Position numbers and translations under genes: made by a program. Positions 28,173 to 37,828 of a DNA stretch of 40,263 nucleotides are shown here, piece after piece. Source of the stretch: a virus; the IMG/VR virus record IMGVR_UViG_3300050821_019450, positions 1-40,263 of that record; one strand, 5' to 3'. Positions within the stretch are counted from its first letter, which is position 1. Every line of letters starts with the position of its first letter. The notes under the pieces were generated by a model. That model saw nothing but the letters and a program-made list of their open reading frames with translations, was not told the DNA's origin and searched no databases.

Positions 28173-31100
28173 TTATGTGCGGCAGGGCAGGTCTTTCATT
28201 ATCTCCATCAACCTGGCGCGGATATTATCGTCAGACGGAAGAGTTTTCCTGGCGGTTCGGTTTCTAATTTCATTGCCTAGATTATCCATTGCAGCCTGTT
28301 CTGCCTGAGCAGATTTAGTTACCTTGTCAGCTGTCTGTTTTAATTTCGGCTCCATCTCTGGCGGTGCTTCCTTTCCGTTCCCTATCCCTTTCATGTACGC
28401 TTCTTTCATCCCGTTCAGGGTGGTGTAATCAAGCGGGATATCCCGTTGCAACCCGCGACCGGCATCGCTCCAGACCCGTTTCAATTTCTTGACCGGCCCA
28501 TTGTGAAAATCGGTCACTGCTTTTAAAGCTGCATCAGCCTGGGCCTTCAGCTGGATGTTGGTTGGGTCTGCTGCCGCTGCCCGGGAAGCTTCTGTGGACT
28601 GCACGCTCAACCTGGCTTCTTCAGCCCTGATGGCCGCGCCCTGGTTGTCGAGATCGCCACCCACGCCTCTATTGAAATTGTTGATCAGCCTCTCCCTTTG
28701 CGCTGGAGCCATCTGCAAACCTTGCATCACCAATTCCTCGGTAGATTTCCCTTCTGAAGGATCAATCTGGCCAAGTTCCCCGGTAGCCATTCGTTCCGCA
28801 GTGTAACGGTTGGCTATTTTCGAAGTGAAAGGTTCCGATTCACTGATTCTTGGAGGCGGTGGTTCTCCCGATATCGGAGGCGCTCTTCTTGTCAGTAGAG
28901 GTTCCCCACCTAAAGCAGTGGCCGTGGCTGCTCTTCTTTGTTGTTGGATAGCCTCGGCCAAGGTCGGCGGGGGACTGGGGGCTTGCGCCCCTTTCGCCTG
29001 TTGCACTTCCTCCTGCGTCCCTTCATCCCCCAGGTACCAGGCTGCCGGAGACTGCAAGGATTTAATTCTTGAGGCAAGCTCTTCGGGAGTGCCGGCAGGC
29101 AGTCTTTGAATTGATTCAGATAATTCCTGCGGGGTAAAGGCTTCTCGTTCCGCCCCTCGGATAACCAAAGGATCTTGCCCGGGCTCAGCACCCTGCAAAT
29201 ACCACGGTCGGGGCGGCGTCGGCTCTGGTGGTACATCAGGCCCGAGCATTTCTGCTCTTGAGACCGGTTTTGGTTCAACTGGCGTGACATGCTCCGGGAC
29301 TTCAACCTCGGCTCCATGTCGTCCTCCAATGGCACCACCAATAGCGCCTTGAACAGCTCCACCTACCCCTGCCTGAATTAACTCTTCGGCTGTTGGCGTT
29401 TTCCCGGCGGCAAAACTGGCCACCGCTTGCTGACCTGCTCCTGCTAGCCCGGTTACGACCCCATGGGCAATTGAACTAGTGGCCATTCGTGCGATGGGAT
29501 TTTCGATTCCCCGAAGTACCCCGCCGCCTAACCCAAGCGTGCCAACGTTAATCAATTCCTGCAAAACATCCTGCGGGATACTGACCGCCGCCGCATGAGC
29601 GCTTAACTGGTCCTCGGTCCAACCGGGATGCTCCTGGCGTAACGATTCCTTGGTATCGGAATAAATTTCTGCGGCCATCACCGACTGGCCAAGATAAGGA
29701 GTGACTGCTTCCAAAAAATTCTTAGGATACGCGGCCACGGCATTGGCGATTGTCCCGCCCAGGGTGCCTTGCAAGGTTGGATCTTCTCTCAGATCTTTCC
29801 GGTTCTGAGCAACTGCCGCGTTGATGCCGGCCAGGCGCTTGGCTTGTTCTTCTTTTACCCCTGGCTGGGAAATCGTGTCGGACCAATTTAAAAGGGCATT
29901 CAAGTCCACGTTCTGGGCCTGGTCGCTTCCCAGGTGCGAGTAGAGACTCTTGATAAACTGAGCCCGGTCCTCGTCTGGCTGGGCCATTACCTGTTTAACC
30001 AGGGCCAGTCGCGCTTCAGGAGTGGCATTAGGTTCCGCGACGTTGATAAACTGGAGGAGCGGGGAAGCAGAGACGGCTTGTTGCGCAAAGGATAACCCGG
30101 CATGAGAAAGGTTAGGCAGGATCTTGGACCCGGCTTCACCCAAGAGAGTACCAAAATCAGCATTACCCATGATTCGGGCATAGGCTTTGTCCGGGTCGGG
30201 CTCTTTGTAATAATCCTGGGCGTAAGCGGTGATCTGTTTTTTAAACTCAGCGGCAGTCGCCAGGCGCACCGGATCGCTAACCCCTGGAATCGGATTCTCC
30301 AGCGCACGAACAAAGGCAGGCATGCTGGAGGTCTTATCCCGTATCCCGGCTAAAATTTCTTGCTGCTTGGTCTGACTTACTTTATCAGCCGCCGCCTGAT
30401 CTTCCGGCGAGAGTTTCACCCAGTCATCCCACGGCATTTTCTCCGGGCCTGCCACCGCCGCAACCGATTTGCCGACCGGCATCGCTCCGGTTAAAGCGGT
30501 GCCATCTTGATCGTAAATGTCGAAGCGGGGGTCGGTATATTTTTCAGGGACTTTGTCACCATAGCGCCATTCCTTGCCGGCAAACTGGAACGTCTCGCCT
30601 GGTTTAGGGTTACCGACCAGGGCCGCAGCCTTGGAATTAAGAGCCACGTCGTAGCCGGGGATCATGTTCTCGATGTAAGCCCCGTGACCAGCGGCGCTGT
30701 CCTTATCCAGATTCTCATCACTCTGATACCCGAAGTGAGTGACGTTCAAGCCACTCTGATCCAGCCTGACCAAAGTCTGGATTGGCGGCTCTCCAGCCTC
30801 TGTAGTGGTGCCGCCGCCAGCGCGGGCCTCATTGATTGCGTTGACACCGCGAACGCCTTCGTTCTCTCGATCGCCTGGACTGACCTGGGAGTGACCGTAC
30901 ACCGGCACGTTGGCATATGGCCCCTTCGGCCCTGCCAAACGCTTCAAGCTTTCCAGCTGGGCGGCGGTCATGTCGGCGTCATCTTTGGCGATCACCTCGA
31001 TGCCGACTGCGGTCTGGTTGTTTACACCGGGGACAACCGAATGCAGGAAATTTCCGGTCCCGCCGTAGCCGAATTCTTTCTTCGTTTCGTGGATCACTCC

Positions 31101-32054
31101 GTCGCGATCCATGATCATTTGCGCACCCACGCCTGGGCGGTTGGTCCTCCAGTCGTTGACCACGCTCTCCGCTGAATTGTTGCCGCCGGTGTGATGAATG
31201 ATCAGCGCTGCCGGCGGTTGCCCGTTGGGAGCATTCATCATCGGAGGGACATCCCCCGCCGCGACTGCTTCGGGCTCTTTCTTAGCGGATGGCCACGTGG
31301 AATTGACCAGGGAATCCCAATCGCTTTTTGCGGGCGCCACAACGACTGGGTTTGCGGGCGCGGCGGCAGCGGCCGGCGGCGGCGTTACCGGAGCATTGAC
31401 CACGCTGGTCTTGCCGCTAGCCTCATCCGGGGTAACGATCTGATCGGGGTATTTGGCCCCCGGTGGAGTCTCATCGGCCACCACATTCCCGTCTTTATCG
31501 ACCAGCTTATTCCCTTGCCACTTAACGGCACTGGCAGGGGCGGGAGTCCCCGCCGGGTGCCACGGCTCGCGCCATTCTTCGCCAGGCTCGACTTGAGCTA
31601 AAGCGTCGGGTGCTTGTTGGCCGGAACCTTCTCCAGCACCCTGGTCCTGGGCAACTGTCGGGTAAGCCTCCGGGGAGACGCCCTTCCCAGTGTCCATCTG
31701 AGTATAGGGAGGCGGCGGAGCTGGAGGCTTTTCACGCTCGTCATAGGGGACCACCGATTCGGCCACCGCAGTGTCGAATTTTTTATCCGGTTGCCCCTGG
31801 TCTTGAGCGATGGTCGGGTAAACTGTCCCCTGGTCCCCGGTGACCTGCTCGTCGGTCTCGGTGTCAAAAGCCTGATTAATCAGCTTGTGATAGTCAGAGG
31901 TATCATCCGGCTTAACCACTTCCGGTGACGCGACGACCTGTTCATCGGTCTTGGTATCAAGAGGCTGCTCATCAGGCTGCGGGGCCAGCAACGCGGAAAT
32001 TGCAGCCTGCCGTTTCAGCTCTTCGTCCCAATCCACGTCAGTCAGCGAAGCCAT
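28173..32054 (-). CDS. 1293-residue virion protein with amidase and 3D-like domains
   Basis: A long Pro/Gln/Asp-rich N-terminal region with repeated TDEQV and AQDQG units (about 30-140) leads to an N-acetylmuramoyl-L-alanine amidase (Amidase_2/PGRP) domain at about 282-405: ALIIHHTGG (His287) and VPVYGHSQVSPGD (His388, Asp395). Next, about 437-518, DSAAGHGAYIENMIPGYDVA to DPRFDIYDQDGT resembles a 3D-type lytic-transglycosylase barrel. The rest is helical with a glycine-zipper segment (GVGGAVQGAIGGAIGG). It would be carried in the virion and open peptidoglycan during DNA entry. The third zinc ligand is uncertain. Confidence 0.68.
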   Translation of the reverse strand: MASLTDVDWDEELKRQAAISALLAPQPDEQPLDTKTDEQVVASPEVVKPDDTSDYHKLINQAFDTETDEQVTGDQGTVYPTIAQDQGQPDKKFDTAVAESVVPYDEREKPPAPPPPYTQMDTGKGVSPEAYPTVAQDQGAGEGSGQQAPDALAQVEPGEEWREPWHPAGTPAPASAVKWQGNKLVDKDGNVVADETPPGAKYPDQIVTPDEASGKTSVVNAPVTPPPAAAAAPANPVVVAPAKSDWDSLVNSTWPSAKKEPEAVAAGDVPPMMNAPNGQPPAALIIHHTGGNNSAESVVNDWRTNRPGVGAQMIMDRDGVIHETKKEFGYGGTGNFLHSVVPGVNNQTAVGIEVIAKDDADMTAAQLESLKRLAGPKGPYANVPVYGHSQVSPGDRENEGVRGVNAINEARAGGGTTTEAGEPPIQTLVRLDQSGLNVTHFGYQSDENLDKDSAAGHGAYIENMIPGYDVALNSKAAALVGNPKPGETFQFAGKEWRYGDKVPEKYTDPRFDIYDQDGTALTGAMPVGKSVAAVAGPEKMPWDDWVKLSPEDQAAADKVSQTKQQEILAGIRDKTSSMPAFVRALENPIPGVSDPVRLATAAEFKKQITAYAQDYYKEPDPDKAYARIMGNADFGTLLGEAGSKILPNLSHAGLSFAQQAVSASPLLQFINVAEPNATPEARLALVKQVMAQPDEDRAQFIKSLYSHLGSDQAQNVDLNALLNWSDTISQPGVKEEQAKRLAGINAAVAQNRKDLREDPTLQGTLGGTIANAVAAYPKNFLEAVTPYLGQSVMAAEIYSDTKESLRQEHPGWTEDQLSAHAAAVSIPQDVLQELINVGTLGLGGGVLRGIENPIARMATSSIAHGVVTGLAGAGQQAVASFAAGKTPTAEELIQAGVGGAVQGAIGGAIGGRHGAEVEVPEHVTPVEPKPVSRAEMLGPDVPPEPTPPRPWYLQGAEPGQDPLVIRGAEREAFTPQELSESIQRLPAGTPEELASRIKSLQSPAAWYLGDEGTQEEVQQAKGAQAPSPPPTLAEAIQQQRRAATATALGGEPLLTRRAPPISGEPPPPRISESEPFTSKIANRYTAERMATGELGQIDPSEGKSTEELVMQGLQMAPAQRERLINNFNRGVGGDLDNQGAAIRAEEARLSVQSTEASRAAAADPTNIQLKAQADAALKAVTDFHNGPVKKLKRVWSDAGRGLQRDIPLDYTTLNGMKEAYMKGIGNGKEAPPEMEPKLKQTADKVTKSAQAEQAAMDNLGNEIRNRTARKTLPSDDNIRARLMEIMKDLPCRT

Positions 32055-32057
32055 GTT

Positions 32058-33407
32058 TTAAGGAACTTGCGCGATCTGTCCGGTCGGCAATCTGACCCAA
32101 GTTCCACTGGCTCGGGAGAGAGCATCCAATTTGGTTTTAACCGGATAGGGATTGGTCTGCGACCCAAGCGATTGATCTTCCCCCGGCACCCTAAGAAGCG
32201 GTTGATGCTGTTTTTTTAAGAGAGCATTCTGTTGTTTGATAGCGGTCTGTGCTGTCCCAATCGGAACATTAACAGTCTTATTAGCGCCAAGCTGGACTGG
32301 GACAATAGAGGCAACTTTAGGTTGCCCGGTAGCAGGGTCAATAATCGGATTACCCTTTTCATCAGTAATCGGGTTACCTTGTGCATCAGTAGCAGTTTCG
32401 TTTCCAGTAGAAACCCCATTAACTAAACCAGCGGTCACCCCTTTGCCATGAACCCCATCAATAAAATTGGTCAATTGAGCCTGATTATCCACCGGCTCTG
32501 CACTGATATTGACCGGGGGAGCATTCTTATCGGGTTTGGCAGTCTTGGGAGTTAAGACAGACGCCTGCGCTTTGGCTAATTGTGCCCGTTTTAAGGCAGC
32601 TTCCAGGGCATAAGGCCCGGTGCCACTGGCTTTCGCCTGAGTATCCGCCAGTTTCGCGGCTGCCTGAGCCTGGGTATTGGCCATGACAGCTTTCTGGGCC
32701 TGCAGGGCCTGCACCTCTTTTAAGACGCTCAAGCCTTTCACCCCTCCGGTATAAGGCTGGGTGCCGGCGGTCGAAACTCCCGGCGCGATGGTGTTTGGAG
32801 TAGGAGAAGACGTCGTCGTCGAGAGATTAGAAGGAGCAGCCGGGGCACCCGGAACAACAGGGGCAGCGGGAGCGGAAGAAGCCGGAATGGTATTGCCAAC
32901 AGTCGGGCCACCTCCCAGCCTGGCTGCTACTATGGCGTTTTGAAAATCGGTATCATCGGCCGCACTCGGGGTATAAGTGGAAGCAGTGTCGGCGGGAGCA
33001 GGTGCTGAAAGGTCGGTATTAATCCCCAAGCTGGGTTGCGAACCCTGCGCCGGCAAGGTGCCCAGATCTTGTGGCGTGCCCTTGCTAGGGACGAGCGAAT
33101 CCGCCGCCATCGCTTTTTGCAAATCATCATCGGTCGGTCCTCCTCCTCCTTGAGGACCGCCAGGCTGGGGGCCTCCAGGTGTGGATGCCGTCGCGTCGCC
33201 GGGACTGACCAGGGCCGCGCGGGGCGCATTCTCAGTATTCATCAACTTATTGGCCAGCGCATCCTGCTGAGCTCCCTTAATCGCTTCTGAGAGGCCCCCC
33301 AGCATCTTGCCGACTTCCTGCCCGATGTTCATCCCCCGCTGGACATCGTTGACCCCCTGGTTGCGGTTGATCGCGTTAACTCGCCGCAGGTAATTACTCT
33401 GGGCCAT
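32058..33407 (-). CDS. Internal virion protein-like, low complexity
   Basis: 449 residues. The N-terminal 60 are helical (VQRGMNIGQEVGKMLGGLSE), then a long Pro/Ser/Thr/Ala-rich region and a helical Ala/Gln/Lys stretch (QAQAAAKLADTQAKASGTGP). The C-terminal end has short tandem blocks (GNPITDEKGNPIIDPATGQP) and a folded tail (ASGTWVRLPTGQIAQVP). It sits between the small 62-residue gene and the amidase-bearing giant in the injection-protein set. A minor virion role is inferred from the position. Confidence 0.55.
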   Translation of the reverse strand: MAQSNYLRRVNAINRNQGVNDVQRGMNIGQEVGKMLGGLSEAIKGAQQDALANKLMNTENAPRAALVSPGDATASTPGGPQPGGPQGGGGPTDDDLQKAMAADSLVPSKGTPQDLGTLPAQGSQPSLGINTDLSAPAPADTASTYTPSAADDTDFQNAIVAARLGGGPTVGNTIPASSAPAAPVVPGAPAAPSNLSTTTSSPTPNTIAPGVSTAGTQPYTGGVKGLSVLKEVQALQAQKAVMANTQAQAAAKLADTQAKASGTGPYALEAALKRAQLAKAQASVLTPKTAKPDKNAPPVNISAEPVDNQAQLTNFIDGVHGKGVTAGLVNGVSTGNETATDAQGNPITDEKGNPIIDPATGQPKVASIVPVQLGANKTVNVPIGTAQTAIKQQNALLKKQHQPLLRVPGEDQSLGSQTNPYPVKTKLDALSRASGTWVRLPTGQIAQVP

Positions 33408-33414
33408 AGGATTT

Positions 33415-33603
33415 TTATGGGAGATAACTTTTCAAGGGGTCAATCGGATTCTTAGTCAGGCTCCGATTCGACACCCGGGCAGGTTTAACCACTGGCTTGG
33501 TCGAGAACTGTTTCAGGCTTTGTTCCGGGGAAAGGATAGGGGGCACCTTGATCACGGGGGCCTTGGCTTTCGGATAAACGAACGGTTTAGGGATTTTGGC
33601 CAT
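33415..33603 (-). CDS. Small Pro/Lys-rich hypothetical protein
   Basis: 62 residues: MAKIPKPFVYPKAKAPVIKV, then a repeated K-P-V/R-V pattern and a PIDPLKSYLP end. Highly basic and probably extended. Its start follows the DUF3008-like stop by one base. Function unknown. Confidence 0.6.
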   Translation of the reverse strand: MAKIPKPFVYPKAKAPVIKVPPILSPEQSLKQFSTKPVVKPARVSNRSLTKNPIDPLKSYLP

Positions 33604-33604
33604 A

Positions 33605-33766
33605 TCAATCTTTCAGGTAGCTTTTAGGTTTCTTGGCGAAATCTTCGAGTTGTTTCTCAGTCATCTGGGCGGCCACTTTCCGGGCCTCGGGGAAGGTCTT
33701 ATTCCCCCGTTTAGCCGACAAGGCGGCACCAAAAAGTCTTTGCTGCTTGGCTGATTTACTTGGCAT
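33605..33766 (-). CDS. DUF3008-like small protein
   Basis: 53 residues: MPSKSAKQQRLFGAALSAKR, then GNKTFPEARKVAAQMTEKQL and a DFAKKPKSYLKD end. The S-x-x-Q-Q-R-L-F-G-A and M-T-E-K-Q-L-x-D-F-A landmarks are those of the DUF3008 family, basic two-helix proteins often found in phages. The start overlaps the stop of the previous gene (TAATG). The biochemical role is not known. Confidence 0.75.
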   Translation of the reverse strand: MPSKSAKQQRLFGAALSAKRGNKTFPEARKVAAQMTEKQLEDFAKKPKSYLKD

Positions 33767-35313
33767 TAGCTATAATAACCTCCTACACCTCCGGCAATCG
33801 CCCCAACTCCGGCCCCAATGGCCGTCCCGATCCCCGGATAGGCAGCGGTCCCGGCAGTTGCTCCCGACATAGCTCCGCTCAAAGCCCCGGTGGCTGCACT
33901 AACCCCCTGATTCTTGGTCGATCCCGCTGCCCCACCGCCATAGGCGTTATTGAGCGAGTTAAAGTAATTCTGGCTTTGCGCCCCGACATCCAGCCCGTAC
34001 TGCGGGGCTTGCTGGGCGGTTCCAAGCTGACCGGCACCGAGACTGGCAGGTTGATAAACCGGACCTCCCTGTGCGGCATTACCGGCGGCACCTTCCGCAT
34101 TGGACAAGTAACTCGCTCCGGCCTGGTAGGGAGTCTGGCCGCTGGAAAGATAGGATAACGCGTTCTGTTGGGCATTGGCTTTATTGGCCAGCCCCTGCTG
34201 ATAAAGGCTCATCGCGGTGTCGCCCAGGCCCAGCCCCGCGCCGAGATAGCTTTGCTGCTGGCCAAGAGCACTGGACAAGGCTTGCTGCCGTTGTTGCAAA
34301 AGAGCCTGCCCCGCCTGCCCGGTGGTCATCGCTTCGACCGCTGCCTGCCCGGAGCCATAAAGATTGCCGCGAGCCTGCTGAGCCTGCCGCGCCGACTGCT
34401 CGACCTGCATCTGGGTGATCGGGTCCAGCTGGCTCCCCAGAGCAGCCTGATCCTGCATGCTCTTAAGGTACGAATCCATCGAGGTCGCCAGCCCTGCCCG
34501 CTCCGCGTACTCGGTCGGGTCGACCTGTTTAAAGGTGTCCAGATAACTCTGGTACTGGGCGGCGGTCGGGTTGGCAGCGGTATTGGGGTCCTGGTAACTA
34601 GTCGAAAGCTGTTGCCGCAGAGCCTCAGTCGAGGGGTCAATCTGCCCCATCTGCTTGAGGGCCTGCGTCTCCGGGTTAGTGGATTGGAAACCCATCGCCT
34701 GGGCCTGGATGTCAGTGACCGGAGTGTGGTTGCCGTTCGCGTCAGTGGTAAAATAGTTGCCGCTGGCGTCAACATTGATCTGCTGGCCTTGGGCGTTCTG
34801 GAGGATGGCGTACCCGTTACCGGTTCCGACCTGGCTGATCCCAAAGGCATTCTGTTGCGGCGTCTGGGCAGCAGCAGCGGTTGGTTTAGAGGCAACGCCC
34901 GTCTGGATCGAGTTCATCACCTGATCGGGACTCCACCCTTGTTGCTGAAATGCTGCGATATCCTGCGGAGAATACCCGGCGTTAGTGATGTCGGTCCATG
35001 ATGCCATATTGCTTGAGCTAGAGGGTGAGAGATACGATTGCGCCTGCGTTTGGTCTGCCGCCTGTCCCTGAGGATGCGCCGACTGATACATGTACATCAG
35101 TTGACTGGCGTCGATGGGTTGCCCGGTCGGCGTCTTCAGCACCGTGCCGGGAAAGATGTACTGATAGGCATCAGAAAGACTGCCATCCTTATTCATCATC
35201 TCGGCAGGCATGCCGCCGTAGATGGCCTGATATGCAGCCTGGATATCAGCGCCGTTATACGGTTGCCCGGTAACAGTGGTATCGGCGGCCGATGCTGTAG
35301 TGGCGAGAGCCAT
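33766..35313 (-). CDS. Putative injection protein with glycine-zipper C-terminus
   Basis: 515 residues rich in Gln, Ala, Gly and Ser. It has a charged helical middle (ALRQQLSTSYQDPNTAANPT, then LDPITQMQVEQSARQAQQAR) and a C-terminal glycine-zipper membrane segment (AYPGIGTAIGAGVGAIAGG, then VGGYYS). That ending fits a protein that inserts into the cell envelope during genome ejection. Neighbours on both sides are similar low-complexity virion-type proteins. Confidence 0.58.
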   Translation of the reverse strand: MALATTASAADTTVTGQPYNGADIQAAYQAIYGGMPAEMMNKDGSLSDAYQYIFPGTVLKTPTGQPIDASQLMYMYQSAHPQGQAADQTQAQSYLSPSSSSNMASWTDITNAGYSPQDIAAFQQQGWSPDQVMNSIQTGVASKPTAAAAQTPQQNAFGISQVGTGNGYAILQNAQGQQINVDASGNYFTTDANGNHTPVTDIQAQAMGFQSTNPETQALKQMGQIDPSTEALRQQLSTSYQDPNTAANPTAAQYQSYLDTFKQVDPTEYAERAGLATSMDSYLKSMQDQAALGSQLDPITQMQVEQSARQAQQARGNLYGSGQAAVEAMTTGQAGQALLQQRQQALSSALGQQQSYLGAGLGLGDTAMSLYQQGLANKANAQQNALSYLSSGQTPYQAGASYLSNAEGAAGNAAQGGPVYQPASLGAGQLGTAQQAPQYGLDVGAQSQNYFNSLNNAYGGGAAGSTKNQGVSAATGALSGAMSGATAGTAAYPGIGTAIGAGVGAIAGGVGGYYS

Positions 35314-35850
35314 TTAAGAAGTCAGGTAGCTGGGAGCAACCGCGTAAGGAACCGCGTTCATGGCGCTGGCGCCGGGTCGGCTTAAAACCGGGTTGGCCCC
35401 TGCTTTATTTACTTGTCCGACGGAAAGCATCCCGGAAAGAGCCTGGGCGTTACGGGCCATCGCCACCGGGTCGGGCAGATCGCCGGTGCCGGGAACTTTA
35501 TAAGTGTCGCTCGGCGTGTTGTAGGAATAGGCGGTCGGGTCGACGCCATACAGCTTACCCAACCGGGCATTGGCCGCATTCATTCTCATCTGACGTTGCG
35601 CATAAGCTTGCGGATCAACACTCGATTGAATGTCCATCTGCTGCTGGGCCCCCAGCTTGGCGGCACGCCCTGCCAGCGCCTGCTGAGCCTGCATCGCCGC
35701 TGGTCCCAGTTGGACGGTGTTCAGTAAATTTCCGTATTGATCGACAGGCTGATTGGCCACCGACATCATTTCGCCAGCGGCGGCGGTGCCCATGGCGGCC
35801 TGGGCAGCTTCGCCCGGGTGAACCACTTCAGGCGTTTTCTGTGATCCCAT
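35314..35850 (-). CDS. Putative minor virion protein
   Basis: 178 residues with an Ala/Gln-rich helical middle (GPAAMQAQQALAGRAAKLGA, then QRQMRMNAANARLGKLYGVD) and a flexible end. Composition is like the larger neighbouring injection-type protein. It stops one base before the start of that neighbour and overlaps the upstream gene by 23 bases. Function inferred from context only. Confidence 0.55.
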   Translation of the reverse strand: MGSQKTPEVVHPGEAAQAAMGTAAAGEMMSVANQPVDQYGNLLNTVQLGPAAMQAQQALAGRAAKLGAQQQMDIQSSVDPQAYAQRQMRMNAANARLGKLYGVDPTAYSYNTPSDTYKVPGTGDLPDPVAMARNAQALSGMLSVGQVNKAGANPVLSRPGASAMNAVPYAVAPSYLTS

Positions 35851-36277
35851 AAGACAGTCTCCTCGCTAATTTAGTGAATTGATCCCAGCGATATATCCGG
35901 GGAGGTCCGTATTCTGTCCGCACTCCCCGGTCCCACATCATGGTTTCCTGCGGCCCCCACCGATCCACCAGGGCGGAGAACATCACCCCCATGATGATCG
36001 GGTCACTGGCTACGGCCAGTTCGATAAAACAGAATTTGCCGCAGGGGTCGTGAATATCGCGGTCCATGAACTGGCTGATTTCCCTGAAGAGCCGGATCAG
36101 GCAGACCCCTTGAGCCTCGCCGAAATCGCTGATCCACCAGGTCATGGTCCCCCGGTTCCAGTACCAGCTCATCCAGTCGCAGAGATCGTCAAAATGCATG
36201 ACCGCCAGAGGCTCGTACTGCCGCAGGAGCGGCTTTAAGGTGGCCGCCATCTGGACGAAATTAGGGTGATGTTTCAT
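35828..36277 (-). CDS. Hypothetical tail-region protein
   Basis: 149 residues. An aromatic-rich start (LCDWMSWYWNRGTMTWWISD), then VCLIRLFREISQFMDRDIHD and FCFIELAVASDPIIMGVMFS, and an FTKLARRLSYGI end. The arrangement of alternating strands and helices recalls the GNAT-like proteins that T7-type phages place near the internal virion genes, but I cannot see an acetyl-CoA loop. It overlaps the stop of no tail gene, but its start overlaps the tail protein stop by four bases. Confidence 0.55.
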   Translation of the reverse strand: MKHHPNFVQMAATLKPLLRQYEPLAVMHFDDLCDWMSWYWNRGTMTWWISDFGEAQGVCLIRLFREISQFMDRDIHDPCGKFCFIELAVASDPIIMGVMFSALVDRWGPQETMMWDRGVRTEYGPPRIYRWDQFTKLARRLSYGITENA

Positions 36278-37827
36278 CGGGTGGTCAGAGGTGCCGCCTC
36301 GAAAGCGGTCAGTTTAATCTGGTAAAGACTCCAGTTGCCTTCACCCTCCAGTTCAATCTGGATCTCGCTACAGAGCCCCGCTCCCGCTAAAGACATTGGG
36401 AAATTGAAATAGCCCTGTTCGGTCAGGTTGAAAGTGAAACCGGGGATCGGTAAAGTCAGCCCCTGCTGGCCCGTTGGAGTGTCGACTTCCTCTAACTCGA
36501 TAGTGCGGTCCAGGATCGCGCAAACACTGACCGGATCGACCGATTCCAGAAACTGGATCTTGGCCGAATGAGGCTGAACCTGGTTGATCGTTTCCGAGAA
36601 AGTGAACGACCGGGAAATCAGGCTGGAGCTGATCGGGATAGGGACTGAAGCGAGATCAAGCTCCCAGTACTGGCGGTCGACCGGATAAGTCTGTTCGGAA
36701 ATAAACCCGTCAATCGTTCCGTAAAGGACCAGGGTGCCGGCGGGGTTGGTCCGGTCACGGGCCGAGTCGCGAAAACCGTAACCCACCCCGTCCCCGTCGA
36801 AATCGAAAAACCAGACGCCCTGCCAGGCGTTCAGAGTGACGGAATAAGCGAAGATGGCATTGTTAAAAGTCGAGTCATCGACCGGGACGCTCAAGATATA
36901 CAGGTCATTCCAGTAAGTAGCTCGGGCGTTGGCAACGGCACTCCAGTTGATCCGGTCGATATACCGTTTGATCGGCTGAGAGATTGGTTGCCAGACGCCC
37001 ATCTGATCGGAGGTCGGGACCTGGGAGAGAGCGAAAACCCCCCGGCCCGTTTCCGAGAGAAAGAAGACATCCACCCCGCACTGGACGATTGAGCCGTGAG
37101 AACAACACCCCACCGTGGCCGATGCGCGGTTCACTTCCCAGTTGACCACCGTCAGGTTGGGGCCGGTTTCAATAATCCAGGTGGAACCGTTACGGAAAAC
37201 CGCCAAAGTCTGTCGCTGCCAGATGACCATTCCGGTGATCACATCAGACGCCACCGGGTCAAGCGTCACACTCTGGAGAACCGGGTTCCAGACCTCCGGC
37301 GAAAGAATGTTGGAGACATACAGGTTATTGGCCATCGCGACGATCAACTGGGCAAAAGCCCAGGTCGGATATTTGACCACCGCGTTAAAAGGGGCCGGGG
37401 TAGTGACCGCCGCTAAGACCCCGGTTGCCGGAGTGTATTTCCAGAGAGTGTCGCCACGGGAAAAGTAAAGAACCTGGTCACACAAAGCCGAATAGATCTG
37501 GTCCCCGTGAGCCCAGGCCGGCCCTCCGGTCAGAGGGACATTGGCATGCAGCCGGGAATCATAGCTGAACCAGTTACTGGCGTCGTTCCAGAGAAATCGC
37601 CCGTTACCGACATGGTGGATGGAATCAAAACTGACCGGGGTTTTTACCCTTTGAGTGATCCCGGGCCGGGGGCGGTTCATTCCGTCAGGCTCCGACAAAC
37701 GGTTCTGGGCATCCGCCGCCATCGTCTGGTCAATCGCCGCTGGCGGCAAAGCGTTATTAACCCCGGAAATCGGCACGCTGCCGTCAGTTAAGACCTCATC
37801 GTCCAGGCTTGAATTATATTCCGCCAT
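36274..37827 (-). CDS. P22 gp10-like tail stabilisation protein
   Basis: 517 residues of repeated beta segments consistent with a beta-propeller-type tail hub. Landmarks are IHHVGNGRFLWNDASNWFSY, a TLAVFRNGSTWIIETGP segment, SHGSIVQCGVDVFFLSETGR followed by GVFALSQVP, and YWNDLYILSVPVDDS. They match the DNA-stabilisation proteins of short-tailed phages. It would sit under the portal and help close the packaged head. It is next to the gp4-like gene as in P22. Confidence 0.68.
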   Translation of the reverse strand: MAEYNSSLDDEVLTDGSVPISGVNNALPPAAIDQTMAADAQNRLSEPDGMNRPRPGITQRVKTPVSFDSIHHVGNGRFLWNDASNWFSYDSRLHANVPLTGGPAWAHGDQIYSALCDQVLYFSRGDTLWKYTPATGVLAAVTTPAPFNAVVKYPTWAFAQLIVAMANNLYVSNILSPEVWNPVLQSVTLDPVASDVITGMVIWQRQTLAVFRNGSTWIIETGPNLTVVNWEVNRASATVGCCSHGSIVQCGVDVFFLSETGRGVFALSQVPTSDQMGVWQPISQPIKRYIDRINWSAVANARATYWNDLYILSVPVDDSTFNNAIFAYSVTLNAWQGVWFFDFDGDGVGYGFRDSARDRTNPAGTLVLYGTIDGFISEQTYPVDRQYWELDLASVPIPISSSLISRSFTFSETINQVQPHSAKIQFLESVDPVSVCAILDRTIELEEVDTPTGQQGLTLPIPGFTFNLTEQGYFNFPMSLAGAGLCSEIQIELEGEGNWSLYQIKLTAFEAAPLTTR

Positions 37828-37828
37828 T

